Position numbers and translations under genes: made by a program. A stretch of DNA of 64,000 bases from Actinostola sp. cb2023 (taxonomy: Eukaryota; Cnidaria; Anthozoa; Actiniaria; Actinostolidae), in assembly GCA_033675265.1 (NCBI GenBank), contig JAUJYZ010001563.1, positions 16,784-80,783 on the forward strand, in the 5' to 3' direction. The notes beneath the pieces were generated by a model, which was given only the letters and a program-made list of their open reading frames with translations, did not search any database and was not told the origin of the DNA. This document shows, one piece after another, positions 1 to 11,872 of the stretch; position 1 is the stretch's first letter, and each line of letters opens with the position of its first letter.

Positions 1-2954
1 CACAATATCGACTACTACAGAAAAACCACAGACGTAAGTTGCTATGGAAACGGGTTATTTCCTCACAATGTTAAAGTACATGAAATTAAACTACTTTGGG
101 TTACTTTACAGGGGCGTCTACCAGTCAAATGGATGGCATTAGAGGCGTTGTTTGATCGTGTATACACTGCGCAAAGTGACGTGTAAGTTGACACACGTTC
201 ATTAAAAGCTCAATATATATACACCTAATTGCAGAAAGGTTGTCCACCTCGGAAAAGCACATTTACACATTTACACATTTGCACATTTACACATTTGCAC
301 TTTTACAAGCGCTGAAATACAACTATCCACCTGAAATCTTCTGTATAAGGCCGCAGCATTCTTATGGCAGTATACTTCTACTGAATCTATTGACTCTGGG
401 TTCCACTTGCGCAAAACAAATATACACGTGATGTTGCGAATGTGCAAATGTGTAAATGTGCAAATGTGTAAATGTGCTTTTCCGGGACAACCTTTCTGCA
501 ATTAGGTGTACACCTGTTTTCAAAAACGTTGTCCATTTACAAAATACAAAAGGAATTTATTAGAGAAACAAAAGAAATGCACTCAAGCTTAACTCTGGCT
601 CATTGTTTCTCTAATCAATTCCTATCTACTATCTACTATTTTGTATTTTGTAAATGGACAACGTTTTTGAAAACAGGTGTATATATATGATTCGTTTGTA
701 ATTGTAATGTTGTCTTGTTTATTTAGATGGGCGTTTGGTGTCTTGATGTGGGAAATCGTAACATTTGGTAAGCATTCATTCAATCAATCATAAGAAAGCA
801 AGCACTGAACGAAGTAAAGCAGTACATTGATACTCGGTTGAAGACGCACATGTTCTTGACGTCACTTCATATCGATGACGTCACTTTCCATATGTTGATG
901 ACGTCATTATTAAATTGAAGTAAAACGAAGTAAAACAGTACATTGATACTCGGTTGAAGACGCACATGTTCTTGACGTCACTTCATATCGATGACGTCAC
1001 TTTCCATATGTTGATGACGTCATTATTAAATTGAAGTAAAACGAAGTAAAACAGTACATTGATACTCGGTTGAAGACGCACATGTTCTTGACGTCACTTC
1101 ATATCGATGACGTCACTTTCCATGTGTTGATGACGTCATTATTTTTAAAATTAATTCCATTCGTGCAATAACATTTAGTCGTCTTCTGTACTTTCAGGTG
1201 GTTCTCCATATCCTGGTATTCCTTTAGAAAAACTATTCGAACTATTAAAGTCTGGATACCGAATGGAAAAGCCAGTGAACTGTGATGATGATATGTAAGT
1301 ACATATTCTGTTGGGCATTAAATCGGCTTATTTCTTGTCACGTGGTATACGGTTCATCACGTGGTCTGTGTGCGTTGAAGACCTTCCGGAGGAAGTGCAT
1401 GCGCGCACTGTTTGATCTGGACGGAAAAAGAGTCAGAAAACTGAAGGAGAAAAATATTTAATATTGACATAGAGTCGTTTTCGTATGAGTGGGAAACCTA
1501 CGGCACGGATTTACGGTCACGGTACGGAATTGAAGACATTGTATTCAACCAATCACAGCGCGCAAAATCATTGCTCAACCAATCAGAATGCGTAGACAAG
1601 GCACGATCACGGCACGGTCACCGCACGTACGCACGGCACGAACCGCACCGTAACTAATTCACACTCATACGAAAACGACTCTAATCAATGTTCTCTTGCT
1701 GACGCACCAGTTAGGTTTTTTGGTCAGTACAGAGCATTAAGATCTTATGTGATTTCAGATTCCACTTCTCAAAGTACTTATTATGTTAAGACTGTGTGTT
1801 TTGTGGAATCTAGGTATTCCATTATGCTGCATTGCTGGCACGACGATCCTTATCAGCGACCAACATTTTCACAGCTTGTGAAAGAATTGGACTCAAAGTT
1901 AACAGTGTTGTCCGACAGAGTAAGTAATAAAATCACGTTCTTCTGCTAAACGTCGTCGCGTACCTATGTTACATATGCAGCGAGAAAGATAACTATATGT
2001 GTTATAAGAAATGCAAAGGAATGAGAGAAAGCCATTCAACTGTTGGACGGCTTGTAAGTTTTGCGCGGGAAAGCCTTTAAAGTGTTGCATGACATGTATC
2101 TGATCAATGAAAAAGCCATTTAAAGCAGTGTTGCATGGCATGTATCTAAAGCCATCCAACTACTGGACGGCTTGCATGTATGTGTTGCGAGGGAAAAGCC
2201 TTTAAAGTGTTTCATGACATGTATCTGATCAATGAAAAAGCCATTCAACTGCTTGACGACTTGTAAGTGTTACAAGGAAAACTTTTAAAGTGTTGCATAA
2301 CTTGTACCTAAGCAATGAAAAAGCCATTTAACTGCGCGGCGTTTGAGGGGTTGTCATAAAAACCATTACAGTGTTGGCAAAAAGTACAGTATGTGATAGA
2401 AGCCAGTTAAATGTTGCGCGGCATTTGAAGGGTTGTCATAAAAGCCATTACAGTGTTAGCAAAAAGTACAGTATGTGATTGAAGAAGCCAGTTAAATGTT
2501 GCGCGGCATTTGAGGGGTTGTCATAAAAGCCATCACAGTGTTAGCAAAAAGTACAGTATGTGATTGAAGAAGCCAGTTAAATATATGTCATCAGTGTAAT
2601 GACAGTAGAATTGTTTTTCAGGAATATCTGGACTTGGAAGAAGTAATCGACGGACCAGTTGCCCCTCCTCATACTCCAACTTCTTCACAATCACTTCCCA
2701 TACCGCGAGAATCGCTAAGCTCCAGTGTATTCGAAAGCAATGAAAATATAAACTTTATGAGTACAGTTCCTACTGAACACCACAGAAACAATGCAGGGTT
2801 TTTAAACTCCGTGGGTACAAAACACACTACAGACGAGAGCAGTACGGAGAAGGATCAGCGCGACTCTGGTGTTGGTTTAGAGACCACAAGCACTAACGTT
2901 AATGACGGAAAAAAGACATTGTTCTTTCGAGAACCGTTAGTGAGTGAGGTATAG
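1..2954 (+). CDS. FGFR-type receptor tyrosine kinase, 3' end (six exons, 5' part outside window)
   Basis: Exons are 1-33, 112-182, 727-767, 1198-1294, 1814-1919 and 2622-2954, each bounded by AG/GT sites; the frame stays open to a TAG at 2952. The peptide runs from the activation-loop end (IDYYRKTTD, then GRLPVKW) through [35 protein letters not shown] and EYLDL, which follows the FGF receptor C-lobe closely, including the EYLDL after the kinase domain. The receptor would bind FGF outside the cell and phosphorylate tyrosines in the cytoplasm. Exon lengths 71 and 106 equal those I recall for vertebrate FGFRs; exons 727-767 plus 1198-1294 sum to 138, again the vertebrate size, but split by an extra intron. 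Oddity: the APE motif reads ALE (TTA codon near 139). The tail of about 110 residues is Ser/Thr rich. Family is confident; orthology to a named FGFR is not. Confidence 0.9.
222..508. mobile_element. MITE 1 of the CACCT...GTTGTCC family, TA target duplication
   Basis: An inverted repeat starts CACCTAATTGCAGAAAGG at 222 and its reverse complement ends at 508. Flanking TA dinucleotides (220-221 and 509-510) fit a Tc1/mariner-type target duplication. The interior repeats CACATTTACACATTTG-like units on both arms, so the whole 287 bp can fold on itself. No coding capacity. It lies in the FGFR intron after the exon ending at 182. Confidence 0.8.
511..679. mobile_element. MITE 2, abutting MITE 1 and sharing its TA
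   Basis: Termini are CACCTGTTTTCAAAAACG and its reverse complement, with an inverted match of about 40 bp that includes GTTGTCCATTTACAAAA. TA flanks at 509-510 and 680-681. The element is 169 bp, so almost the entire length is a hairpin. It begins directly after the TA that closes MITE 1. Confidence 0.8.
811..1143 (+). repeat. Three 116-bp tandem copies carrying nine TGACGTCA sites
   Basis: Copies begin at 811, 927 and 1043 and are almost identical. Each holds three perfect TGACGTCA palindromes, the consensus for CREB/ATF-type bZIP factors. The array is inside the FGFR intron 768-1197. Regulatory activity is inference only. Confidence 0.85.
1472..1681. mobile_element. 210-bp MITE with GAGTCGTTTTCGTATGAGTG termini
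   Basis: The 20-bp terminal inverted repeat GAGTCGTTTTCGTATGAGTG is matched at 1662-1681, flanked by TA on both sides (1470-1471, 1682-1683). The interior is rich in CGGCACGG/GGTCACGG-like inverted repeats. Located in the FGFR intron 1295-1813. No coding capacity. Confidence 0.8.
2030..2600 (+). repeat. Degenerate tandem repeats in the last FGFR intron
   Basis: From about 2030 to 2330 a unit containing AAGCCATTCAACTG and GTGTTGCATGACATGTATC recurs imperfectly. From about 2330 to 2600 a second unit of roughly 84 bp containing GGGGTTGTCATAAAAGCCAT and AAAAAGTACAGTATGTGAT is present three times. They fill most of the intron before the final FGFR exon. Confidence 0.7.
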
Positions 2955-3790
2955 CATTGGGTGTCTTGGCCAGTCGGTCAGCTTAATATTAATGGCTGTT
3001 CATGAAGGGGATCTACACATGTGGAAGCTCTGTGGATCTATCATACGAGCATGCGCAAAGACCTTCTTCCCAAATAATGAAAATATGGCTTTGCTACGAT
3101 GAACGATTTACAAGCGGGTGGTGAGAATTTGCAATGACGGAATGGATTTTAAATTAAAAAATATTGGTTGTGAAATTATTATTGAAAGATGGATGTCTCT
3201 AATCTAATCTACCACATATACTTATAGATAGGGAAGAATAAACGAACATTATTACGGTAGAGTAAACAGTCCCTCCGTCAAGATTCGGAGTCTTCAAGGA
3301 AAGAGGTCGACATTATTGTCAAAATGTAACCACACTCAAACTATATTAGTTAAAAGGTAAAGAAATAGTGTTTCCAACATTCGAACTGTAGAATCTACGG
3401 TGCAAGTGGTCCTTGATATGTCCAGAACCCAGGATCCGATAAGGGACTGATCAGGTGAACTATGTTACTGAGGGCACTTTACTAGGATACTCTACTGTTC
3501 AGTCGCATGCATGGACAATATGTTAAGTAGCCATTAGTCCACGTTATGCAGGTGTTAGACTTCTAGTTGCGCCATTGCAGTATAATTACTATGTACATGG
3601 GATTAATATTTATGTAAATCGGAACACGAACAATTTAATTGTTTCATTCAAAGGGGTTTTTAAATATCAAAATGATTAATTATAATAAATTTCACCAGGA
3701 ATGTAAACTGAGTTGATCCCCCGCCCCTTTTATATCCCATCTGCCCTACTGCATACGTTCATACTTAATCACGTGTATTATGGTAATGTC
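2955..3790 (+). other. FGFR 3' untranslated region and following unique DNA
   Basis: This stretch follows the FGFR stop codon. The first clear AATAAA is at 3237-3242, a plausible polyadenylation signal giving a 3' UTR near 300 bases. Beyond it I see AT-rich sequence without coding regions. Confidence 0.45.
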
Positions 3791-3837
3791 ATGATGATAG
3801 TGGTGGTGGCCGGTGGTGCTAATGCCGGTGGTTAACG

Positions 3838-4890
3838 TTGGTAATGATGATTATGGTAATACTGGTGGTGGTAGCTAGTGATGGTGGTCATAATGATGGT
3901 GATTGGTAATGATGATTATGGTAATACTGGTGGTGGTAGTGATGGTGGTGTTAATGATGGTGATTGGTAATGATGATTATGGTAATACTAGTGCTGGTAG
4001 TGATGGTGGTCATAATGATGGTGATTGGTAATGATGATTATGGTAATACTGGTGGTAGCTAGTGATGGTGGTCTTAATGATGGTGATTGGTAATGATGAT
4101 TATGGTAATACTGGTGGTAGCTAGTGATGGTGGTCTTAATGATGGTGATTGGTAATGATGATTATGGTAATACTGGTGCTAGTAGTGATGGTGGTCTTAA
4201 TGATGGTGATTGGTAATGATGATTATGGTAATACTGGTGGTGGTAGTGATGCTGGTCTTAATGATGGTGATTGGTAATGATGATTATGGTAATACTGGTG
4301 GTGGTAGTGATGGTGGTCTTAATGATGGTGATTGGTAATGATGATTATGGTAATACTGGTGGTGGTAGTGATGCTGGTCTTAATGATGGTGATTGGTAAT
4401 GATGATTATTGTAATACTGGCGGTGGTAGTGATGCTGGTCTTAATGATGGTGATTGGTAATGATGATTATGGTAATACTGGTGGTGGTAGTGATGGTGGT
4501 CATAATGATGGTGATTGGTAATGATGATTATGGTAATACTGGTGGTGGTAGTGATGGTGGTCTTAATGATGGTGATTGGTAATGATGATTATGGTAATAC
4601 TGGTGGTGGTAGCTAGTGATGGTGGTCTTAATGATGGTGATTGGTAATGATGATTATGGTAATACTGGTGGTGGTAGTGATGGTGGTCTTAATGATGGTG
4701 GTTGGTAATGATGATTATTGTAATACTGGTGGTGGTAGTGATGGTGGTCTTAATGATGGTGATTGGTAATGGTGATTATTGTAATACTGGTGGTAGCTAG
4801 TGATGGTGGTCATAATGATGGTGCTTGGTAATGATGATTATGGTAATACTGGTGGTGGTAGTGATGGTGGTCTTAATGATGGTGATTGGT
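3838..4890 (+). repeat. 61-bp minisatellite (TGG/GAT rich)
   Basis: The unit contains GGTAATGATGATTATGG followed by TAATACTGGTGGTGG and recurs about 17 times with a 61-bp period and 57-bp variants. Strong purine/T strand asymmetry. Between 4891 and 5047 the sequence is unremarkable. Confidence 0.9.
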
Positions 4891-5047
4891 AAAAGCAGAA
4901 AATTGGTACAGATCTGAATTTATCGCCCAGGCGTTCCTCGCCTAACCAGCACCCGCAAGGGCGTCACACGACGTCAAAAGGATCTCAACTGAAGCCGAGG
5001 TCTGGATACCCCGCCGATCTAATCCGAATTCGAGGCTTTGGAACGAC

Positions 5048-5462
5048 TTCTCATACTCATTAATTATTACATGCAATGGCCTAAAGGCAATAAATAAAGA
5101 GTTCCAAGATTTTAGCCCGGAAAAGCCAGAATTCCAGTCTTTGCATATTCTCTACTCATGCGCAGAGTCGAGAACATCGTATCCCACATGTGTTGGACTC
5201 TTGAGTATCATGAAGTAGAGCTAGCCTGCTTTCAGATTGAATCTAATTCAAACAGAGTGGTATTGCCTCTACTCTGTCCAAGGTCCCGATGTTTGTTATA
5301 TAAGGGATAAGAACTCAGGAAAGAGTACTTTGAAATTGGACTTTGAAATGCATTTCAAAGTACTCTAGAGCGGACTAGACGGGGTTTCCAGGTCCATCAT
5401 GTGACCGGATTTGATGCACCGGATTGGCTGGTTACCTCATGAATAATTAATGAGTATGAGAA
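5048..5462. mobile_element. MITE pair, copy A (TTCTCATACTCATTAATTATT termini)
   Basis: The termini TTCTCATACTCATTAATTAT and reverse complement lie at 5048 and 5462. A homologous copy B lies at 7612-8071, sharing most of the interior and also the left flank (GAATTCGAGGCTTTGGAACG). The extended homology suggests that the copies arose by local duplication or that the flank is part of a larger element. No coding capacity. Confidence 0.7.
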
Positions 5463-6389
5463 GACTGGTGTACGCTCGCGCTTCCTCGCCTGCGGACTCG
5501 CATTTTCCCATAGTTCTATTGTCCACAGGTCTTTGTGAAGCAGGGCTACACTTTAAATACAATACTAGAACTTGTAGTTACTATATGAGTTTGACGAGTA
5601 CAACCATAGCATCTTTTAACTACAGTATAACAATATTACACGTTCGTAATATGTCGGCACATCCAAGAAAAATATGAGCAAATTCTCTCGTATATGATTC
5701 GAATATTCAGCTGAAAGCTCAAGGAAAGATAAATAAATGTTTTTAACACGTTTGGAGAACGATAATTCATTGCCCGCAAGAAACCTTTAGGCCTAGTTCA
5801 AATACCGTACTTTCCAAGAGCCGTTCTAATTACTTCAAATTAAGCCGCCTCATTATCGGCCATATTTGAAACATTCTTTGCCGCCTTCAAATTTTTGAGG
5901 GAAGGTGCTCGTGTTTATCGTTCCCAGAGCTACTCGGCTCATTGTTCTTATTGTTCTTGATATATGTTTTCAAATGCGCATGCGTTATATATTTCGTCCA
6001 ATCAGCATCGAGCCTCAACTGGCTGCGACCAGAGCCTTCTCGGGAGATCTATAGATGGACCGAAACCGAGGAGCTCTGGGAACGAGAATGGTGCGAATAT
6101 AAAGATACTGTTTTCTCCCCTTGAACAAACGCGCATGCGCGGTCCGCAGTAAATGTACCACATTGTGGGGGTGATTTTTTTATTTGTAACCATGACGTCA
6201 TTTACTGATAAATATGCTCGTCTTTCTTTAGTCAACAAATAGTTTGACTTTCTTATGGTTGGAATTAATCAACGGTCGATCAATACTTGGTACACTTCAT
6301 CATAGTCTGCAGTTTCCAAAACAGCACAAGCAAAGACTAAAGACAGATTCTACGATACTACAAGCAAAGACCAACATATTTTGTCAGGT
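5463..6389. other. Intergenic, no gene seen
   Basis: Short open frames occur, but none shows a recognisable domain or a splice-supported exon. The sequence between the MITE and the tandem array looks like ordinary non-coding DNA. Confidence 0.5.
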
Positions 6390-7375
6390 AGTGAGAATAC
6401 AACGTGCAGTTCAGCGTTGCTTACTAACTAGGTAACTATCTATATCAATCGAATATAGATAGACTCTACAATACTATAGTAATGAGAATACAACGTGCAG
6501 TTCAGCGTTGCTTACTAACTATAGGTAATTATCTATCAATCTATATAGATAGACTCTACAATACTATAGTAATGAGAATACAACGTGCAGTTCAGCGTTG
6601 CTTACTAACTAGGTAATTATCTATCAATCTATAAAGATAGACTCTACGATACTCCAAGCAAAGCCGACCAACATATTTTATCAGGTAGTGAGAATACAAC
6701 GTGCAGTTCAGCGTTGCTTACTAACTAGGTAATTATCTATCAATCTATAAAGATAGACTCTACAATACTACAAGCAAAGACCAACATATTTTGTCAGGTA
6801 TAGTGAGAATACAACGTGCAGTTCAGCGTTGCTTACTAACTAGGTAATTATCTATCAATCTATAAAGATAGACTCTACAATACTACAAGCAAAGACCAAC
6901 ATATTTTATCAGGTAGTGAGAATACAACGTGCAGTTCAGCGTTGCTTACTAACTAGGTAATTATCTATCAATCTATAAAGATAGACTCTACAATACTACA
7001 AGCAAAGACCAACATATTTTGTCAGAGAATACAACGTGCAGTTCAGCGTTGCTTACTAACTAGGTAATTATCTATCAATCTATAAAGATAGACGGCTACA
7101 ATACTACAAGCAAAGACCAACATATTTTATCAGGTAGTGAGAATACAACGTGCAGTTCAGCGTTGCTTACTAACTAGGTAATTATCTATCAATCTATAAA
7201 GATAGACTCTACAATACTACAAGCAAAGACCAACATATTTTGTCAGAGAATACAACGTGCAGTTCAGCGTTGCTTACTAGCTAGGTAATTATCTATCAAT
7301 CTATATAGGACTCTACAATACTACAAGCAAAGACCAACATATTTTATCAAGTAATAGTAGTTTGAATACAACGTG
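6390..7375 (+). repeat. About 115-bp tandem repeat, roughly nine copies
   Basis: The unit contains GAATACAACGTGCAGTTCAG, CGTTGCTTACTAACTAGG and a small palindrome around ATCTATAAAGATAGA, and ends ACAAGCAAAGACCAACATAT. Spacing is 90 bp for the first copies and 106-116 bp for later ones, so units differ by internal indels. Confidence 0.9.
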
Positions 7376-7611
7376 CAGTTCAACTAGATCGTTGTCTAGA
7401 AATGTCTACTTTGTAATTACCAGACGGTCTCCATAATACTATTAGAATATTACCAAAAGATGAAGCTTGTAATCTTCAAAGCACAAGGGAAATAACCGTC
7501 TGTGATGTAATGTTTCAAAGCCGAGAATGGGGACTAGACGGGATTTCCAGTCCGAGGCGAAGCCGAGTACTGGAAACCCCGTCTAGTCCGAATTCGAGGC
7601 TTTGGAACGAC

Positions 7612-8071
7612 TTCTCATACTCACTAATTATTACATGCAATGACCTAAAGGCAATAAATTAGAGTTCCACGATTTTAGCCCGGAAAAGCAAGAATTCTAG
7701 TCGTTGCATATGCTCTGCTCATGCGCAGAGTCGAGGACATCGAATCCCACATGTGTTGGACTCTTGAGTAGCATGGAGTAGAGCCTGCTTTCAGATTGAA
7801 TCGAATTCGGACAGAGTGGTATTGCCTCTACTCTGTCCAAGATCCCGATGATTGTTATATGAGGGATAAGAACTCATGTACAGTTATGAGAGACGATTAG
7901 ATCTAATCGTCCCTCATGATATGTACTGGGGAGAGTAACTGGAAATTTTTCCAGTAACTGGAGAAAAAGATTTCCAGTTACTCTCGCCAGTACTTTCCAG
8001 TTACATCACGTGGCATTATTCTGCGCATTTGATTGGCTGGTTACCTCATGAATAATTAATGAGTATGAGAA
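7612..8071. mobile_element. MITE pair, copy B
   Basis: Same terminal inverted repeats as copy A (TTCTCATACTCACTAATTAT at 7612, reverse complement ending at 8071). Most of the interior aligns with 5048-5462; copy B also holds an inner hairpin around TTTTTCCAGTTACTGG-like sequence near 7935-7990. Confidence 0.7.
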
Positions 8072-8571
8072 CATCTATTCCTACAAAGCTTATTCAATGT
8101 GTCAGTAATTGTTACCGAATCATACTTTATGCAACTTTCTCGGTGATCAATTTGGAGCTTCTAAAGTCACCATTCGCTGCACTGGTCACGTATGATTAGT
8201 AATTAGTATGACTGTATAAAGGCTCGTGGTGGAAATAATATTATATGATTAGAATGTGCTCTAGGTTGTCGCAGACGATCATGACTGGGATCTAATGTCA
8301 AACTATTGTCCATGCAGATCGACTGCGACATTTGTAACATTTAAACATAATTGTCAACATTTGTGTCATTTTTTTTTCTTTTTTCACCTTGTATTTTTTT
8401 AATGTGTTTTCTTTTCCTTTTTATAATGGCAGTGCAACTGTCCCGCAACAAAGTTTTGCACCATGAAAACATGGAAACTGTTTTTATTCTGTTGCATGTC
8501 TATTCCAGAACAGTTCCAAACTACACGTTTCTATCAGAGTCTCTATCATATAAGATATCAGAGTCTGTATA

Positions 8572-8835
8572 CACCTATTTCAAGAAAGTTGTCGAAGACA
8601 TCAGTCCATAGGCGATAGGTTATACGTCGTTCCAAGACCGAGTTGCATTATGGTAACAGCTTGAGTGTCTTGTCCTGTTTGAAATGAAATAGTTACGATA
8701 TCATACAGCTTTTCATACAGAAAGTTCCATTTTTTGATATTCAAGCTGTTACCATAATGCAGTTCGGTCTTGGAACGACCTATAACCTATTGCCTATGGA
8801 CTGATGTCTTCCGACAACCTTTCTTGAAATAGGTG
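8572..8835. mobile_element. MITE 3 of the CACCT...GTTGTC family
   Basis: Termini CACCTATTTCAAGAAAGTTG and reverse complement, flanked by TA at 8570-8571 and 8836-8837. Inverted homology extends over roughly 95 bp of each arm (ACATCAGTCCATAGGCGATA and its partner), so the 264-bp element is nearly one long hairpin. Confidence 0.85.
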
Positions 8836-9134
8836 TATATAATCACTACTGAAATAGGGACAAAGTATTTGATGTCTCGCGGCTACTTCATCCTAGTTTA
8901 GTCACGTCCGCCCATGCATCACGCCCAGTTCTACACTACAAAATAGGTTGACTAGAAAGTGTAGGTGTTGCTACATGTATGTGATGGTTTGGGAATTATT
9001 ATTATTATTTTTTTGTTTCGTTTCTTTTCTTTTTTTATAATAGAAATACATATAATAATATTCTGGAAATTCGAAAAATTTTAGACATCAGTTTTGATCT
9101 TTTGTTGGTTATGTAACTTGTCCTACTTTTAGCT

Positions 9135-10056
9135 AAGGCCCGTGCAAACACTCAACAGTATCCAAATTAAGGACTCCAGCGGCATTAATCATTACTTAAT
9201 CGAGCAGGGGACTGGGAACGAGTTTATTAGAATTAATGACATGAAACAACATTTTGAAATTAGCATGTGCGCATAGCTTGATGTGATTTTAGTCAGAATT
9301 CTGTCAGAATTATAAAATTTTAAAATAAGCTCTTTCACGTTTTTTCGCCGCCATTTTGAATTGGGGCAAACTCGGCAAAATTAATAGAAATCTGGATCAC
9401 TTTGACTTGCCGTACCTCCGCTCGATTTCGTTGGATTTTGTTATTTATGTCCTAGAATATGATGGGTATTGGAAGGCTACAAATCGAGAAAAAAAGATTT
9501 TTGTTTTAAAATAAAACGTTCGGCAGGTGAATATGCAAATTTGCTCGAAATTTTAAGATACATTCGTGAAAAGAAGATTGACTCGAGAAAGGTAGTTGAA
9601 ACACCTACATTCGTCTTATTTACAGTCGAACAACTGATATGCACGCCTTCTGATTAACTTTTAAACGGCAAGTCAAAGTGATCCAGATTTCTATAAATTT
9701 TGCCAAGTTTGCCCCAATTCAAAATGGCGGCGAAAAACCGTGAAAGGGCTTATTATATATGTGTCCAGCCAAAATTTTACAGTGAATGTATGGATTGGCT
9801 GGACAACGTCAAAAAATTAAAGTGTGTATGGGAAAATATTAGGCCAAAGTTCACCAAACTTTCCAGACTAGCTAAGTTTGATCTGCTCGTTTTAGAAATG
9901 GCTAATTGCGTTAATAAACAAACAATCGTTAATTGTGACTTGGTGACTCAAAAGTTGGAGGCGTTTCAAACTTCGCCCAACAAAACCCAGCATGGCGTTC
10001 AAACGCTGCCAACATGTCGGCCCGACAATTCATGTTCAATGTTGTTTGCACGGGCC
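9135..10056. mobile_element. Inverted-repeat DNA element with AGGCCCGTGCAAAC ends
   Basis: AGGCCCGTGCAAAC near 9135 is repeated inverted near 10056. An inner inverted repeat pairs 9330-9412 with 9665-9760 (GCCGCCATTTTGAATTGGGG and complement). A 124-codon open frame at 9700-10074 crosses the right terminus, has no recognised domain, and is probably a by-product. Target duplication not identified; superfamily unknown. Confidence 0.6.
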
Positions 10057-11340
10057 TTTACTTTGTACAACTGACTTCCTTAGACAGAGGTCGGTTTAGT
10101 ATTACTGACTAACGCAAGAATACCGAAAGGAATGATGGGTAGTAATCACCATGGTTACTACAAAAGTTAAACGACTTCCCATGATCCTTTTCGGTCTTCC
10201 CACGTAGACTCGACCGACAGCGGTTTTTACATTCAATCACTCGCTGCATTGAATAATGAAATGGTTTCATTGACTGTTTGTGTTCTAGAAACATGGAGTG
10301 TGCTCATCTTGGACGATCAGACAGATCGAGTGGTCAGACGATACTGTGTGTGTGTTAGTGTTGCTAAGTTACATTGCATAATGTTACCTTATTAGGGAAT
10401 AGGTCACGTGATAAGTAAGTTGATTAACATTAGATGTTCACTGTTGTCGTGTCGTTTGGATCACGCGTCAGCTGAATAAAAAGAAATACAAATGAATACA
10501 AGTGTTGGAAAGAGGAACTGGAAAGTCTACCGATTGTTTTCGAGGGTAAATTGAGCAAGTCTTGTGACGGCCATTGTTAGGGAAATTGATCGATTAACGT
10601 AGTCCTCTGGATAAATGCTGGGATTTTGGGAACCACGTGACCGTGATCGATTCTTGGTGCGGCAATCGTTTTCTTTTCTTTTTTCTTTCTTTTTTCTTTT
10701 GCTTTTCATACAAAAATCTTACGACAGAATTAAGTTCATGTCAATTGCGAACCCCTCTGAAATTAAAGCCTGTCAATTATATATTAATGAGCCCGTATAA
10801 TATATCACTTTCAAGAATTACGGAGCACGATGACAATTATCTGGTTAAGAATAATTGGTTATCGTACAGTTTCTACACACTCTTTACTGACTCATGTCGA
10901 TCATTCGATGATGTTCTAAACGAGAACACTCATCATTTTATCGTCAATTCGAGGGACAAAAGAGACTTTTACATACTTGTATGTTTATTTTAATTTTTTT
11001 ATTTGAATAAATTAAGTTCTTTATATGCTAATTTACAATACATAAAAGCACGAATATTTGTTAGTTATTATCCTATCAAACGACGTTCTTTGCCATGAAA
11101 AAGAAGATTGCCGATGTGAAGAAAGAGAACGAACAATTCCAGGATATATATACTCTTTTTCTTTACTCTCTTCCAATGACGTTCGTCTATATACTCAATG
11201 TGAGAAATCCTTACCTTTTCCATTTGTAGCGGTGCAAGCCATATTTCACTTCCTTTCGTGGATTTACTGGCAGCCTTTCTATGACTGACAGATAAAAGAA
11301 CAAGAACAACACATATTTAGATTTTTTTGGAAAGTGATTT
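10057..11340. other. Intergenic, no gene seen
   Basis: AT-rich with poly-T runs near 10670-10710. Open frames here lack recognisable motifs. The missing 3' exons of the minus-strand Ig-SEA gene should lie somewhere left of 18256; I could not identify them here by eye. Confidence 0.4.
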
Positions 11341-11344
11341 ATAT

Positions 11345-11870
11345 AATAATGCCAATTCCAATTCACTAGTGTAGGGTACTAGTAAATGTGCTTTATATAA
11401 TAATGCCAATTCCAATTCACTAGTGTAGGGTACTAGTAAATGTGATTTATATAATAATGCCAATTCCCATCCACTAGTGTAGGGTATACTAGTAAATGTG
11501 GTTTATATAATAATGCCAATTCCAATTCACTAGTGTAGGGTACTAGTAAATGTGTTTTATATAATAATGCCAATTCCAATTCACTAGTGTAGGGTATACT
11601 AGTAAATGTGATTTCTATAATATGCCAATTCCAATTCACTAGTGTAGGGTATACTAGTAAATGTGATTTATATAATAATGCCAATTCCAATTCACTAGTG
11701 TAGGGTATACTAGTAAATGTGATTTCTATAATAATGCCAATTCCAATTCACTAGTGTAGGGTATACTAGTAAATGTGATTTATATAATAATGCCAATTCC
11801 AATTCACTAGTGTAGGGTATACTAGTAAATGTGATTTATATAATAATGCCAATTCCAATTCACTAGTGTA
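11345..11870 (+). repeat. 54-bp minisatellite, left block
   Basis: About ten copies of a unit with AATGCCAATTCCAATTCAC, TAGTGTAGGG and TACTAGTAAATGTG. It is the same array as 14731-18245, cut by the inserted element 11873-14730. Confidence 0.92.
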
Positions 11871-11872
11871 AT

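Noticed and set aside
9700..10074. 124-codon frame as a possible gene
   Set aside because: It begins inside one arm of an inverted repeat and crosses the terminal repeat of the element; no domain recognised.
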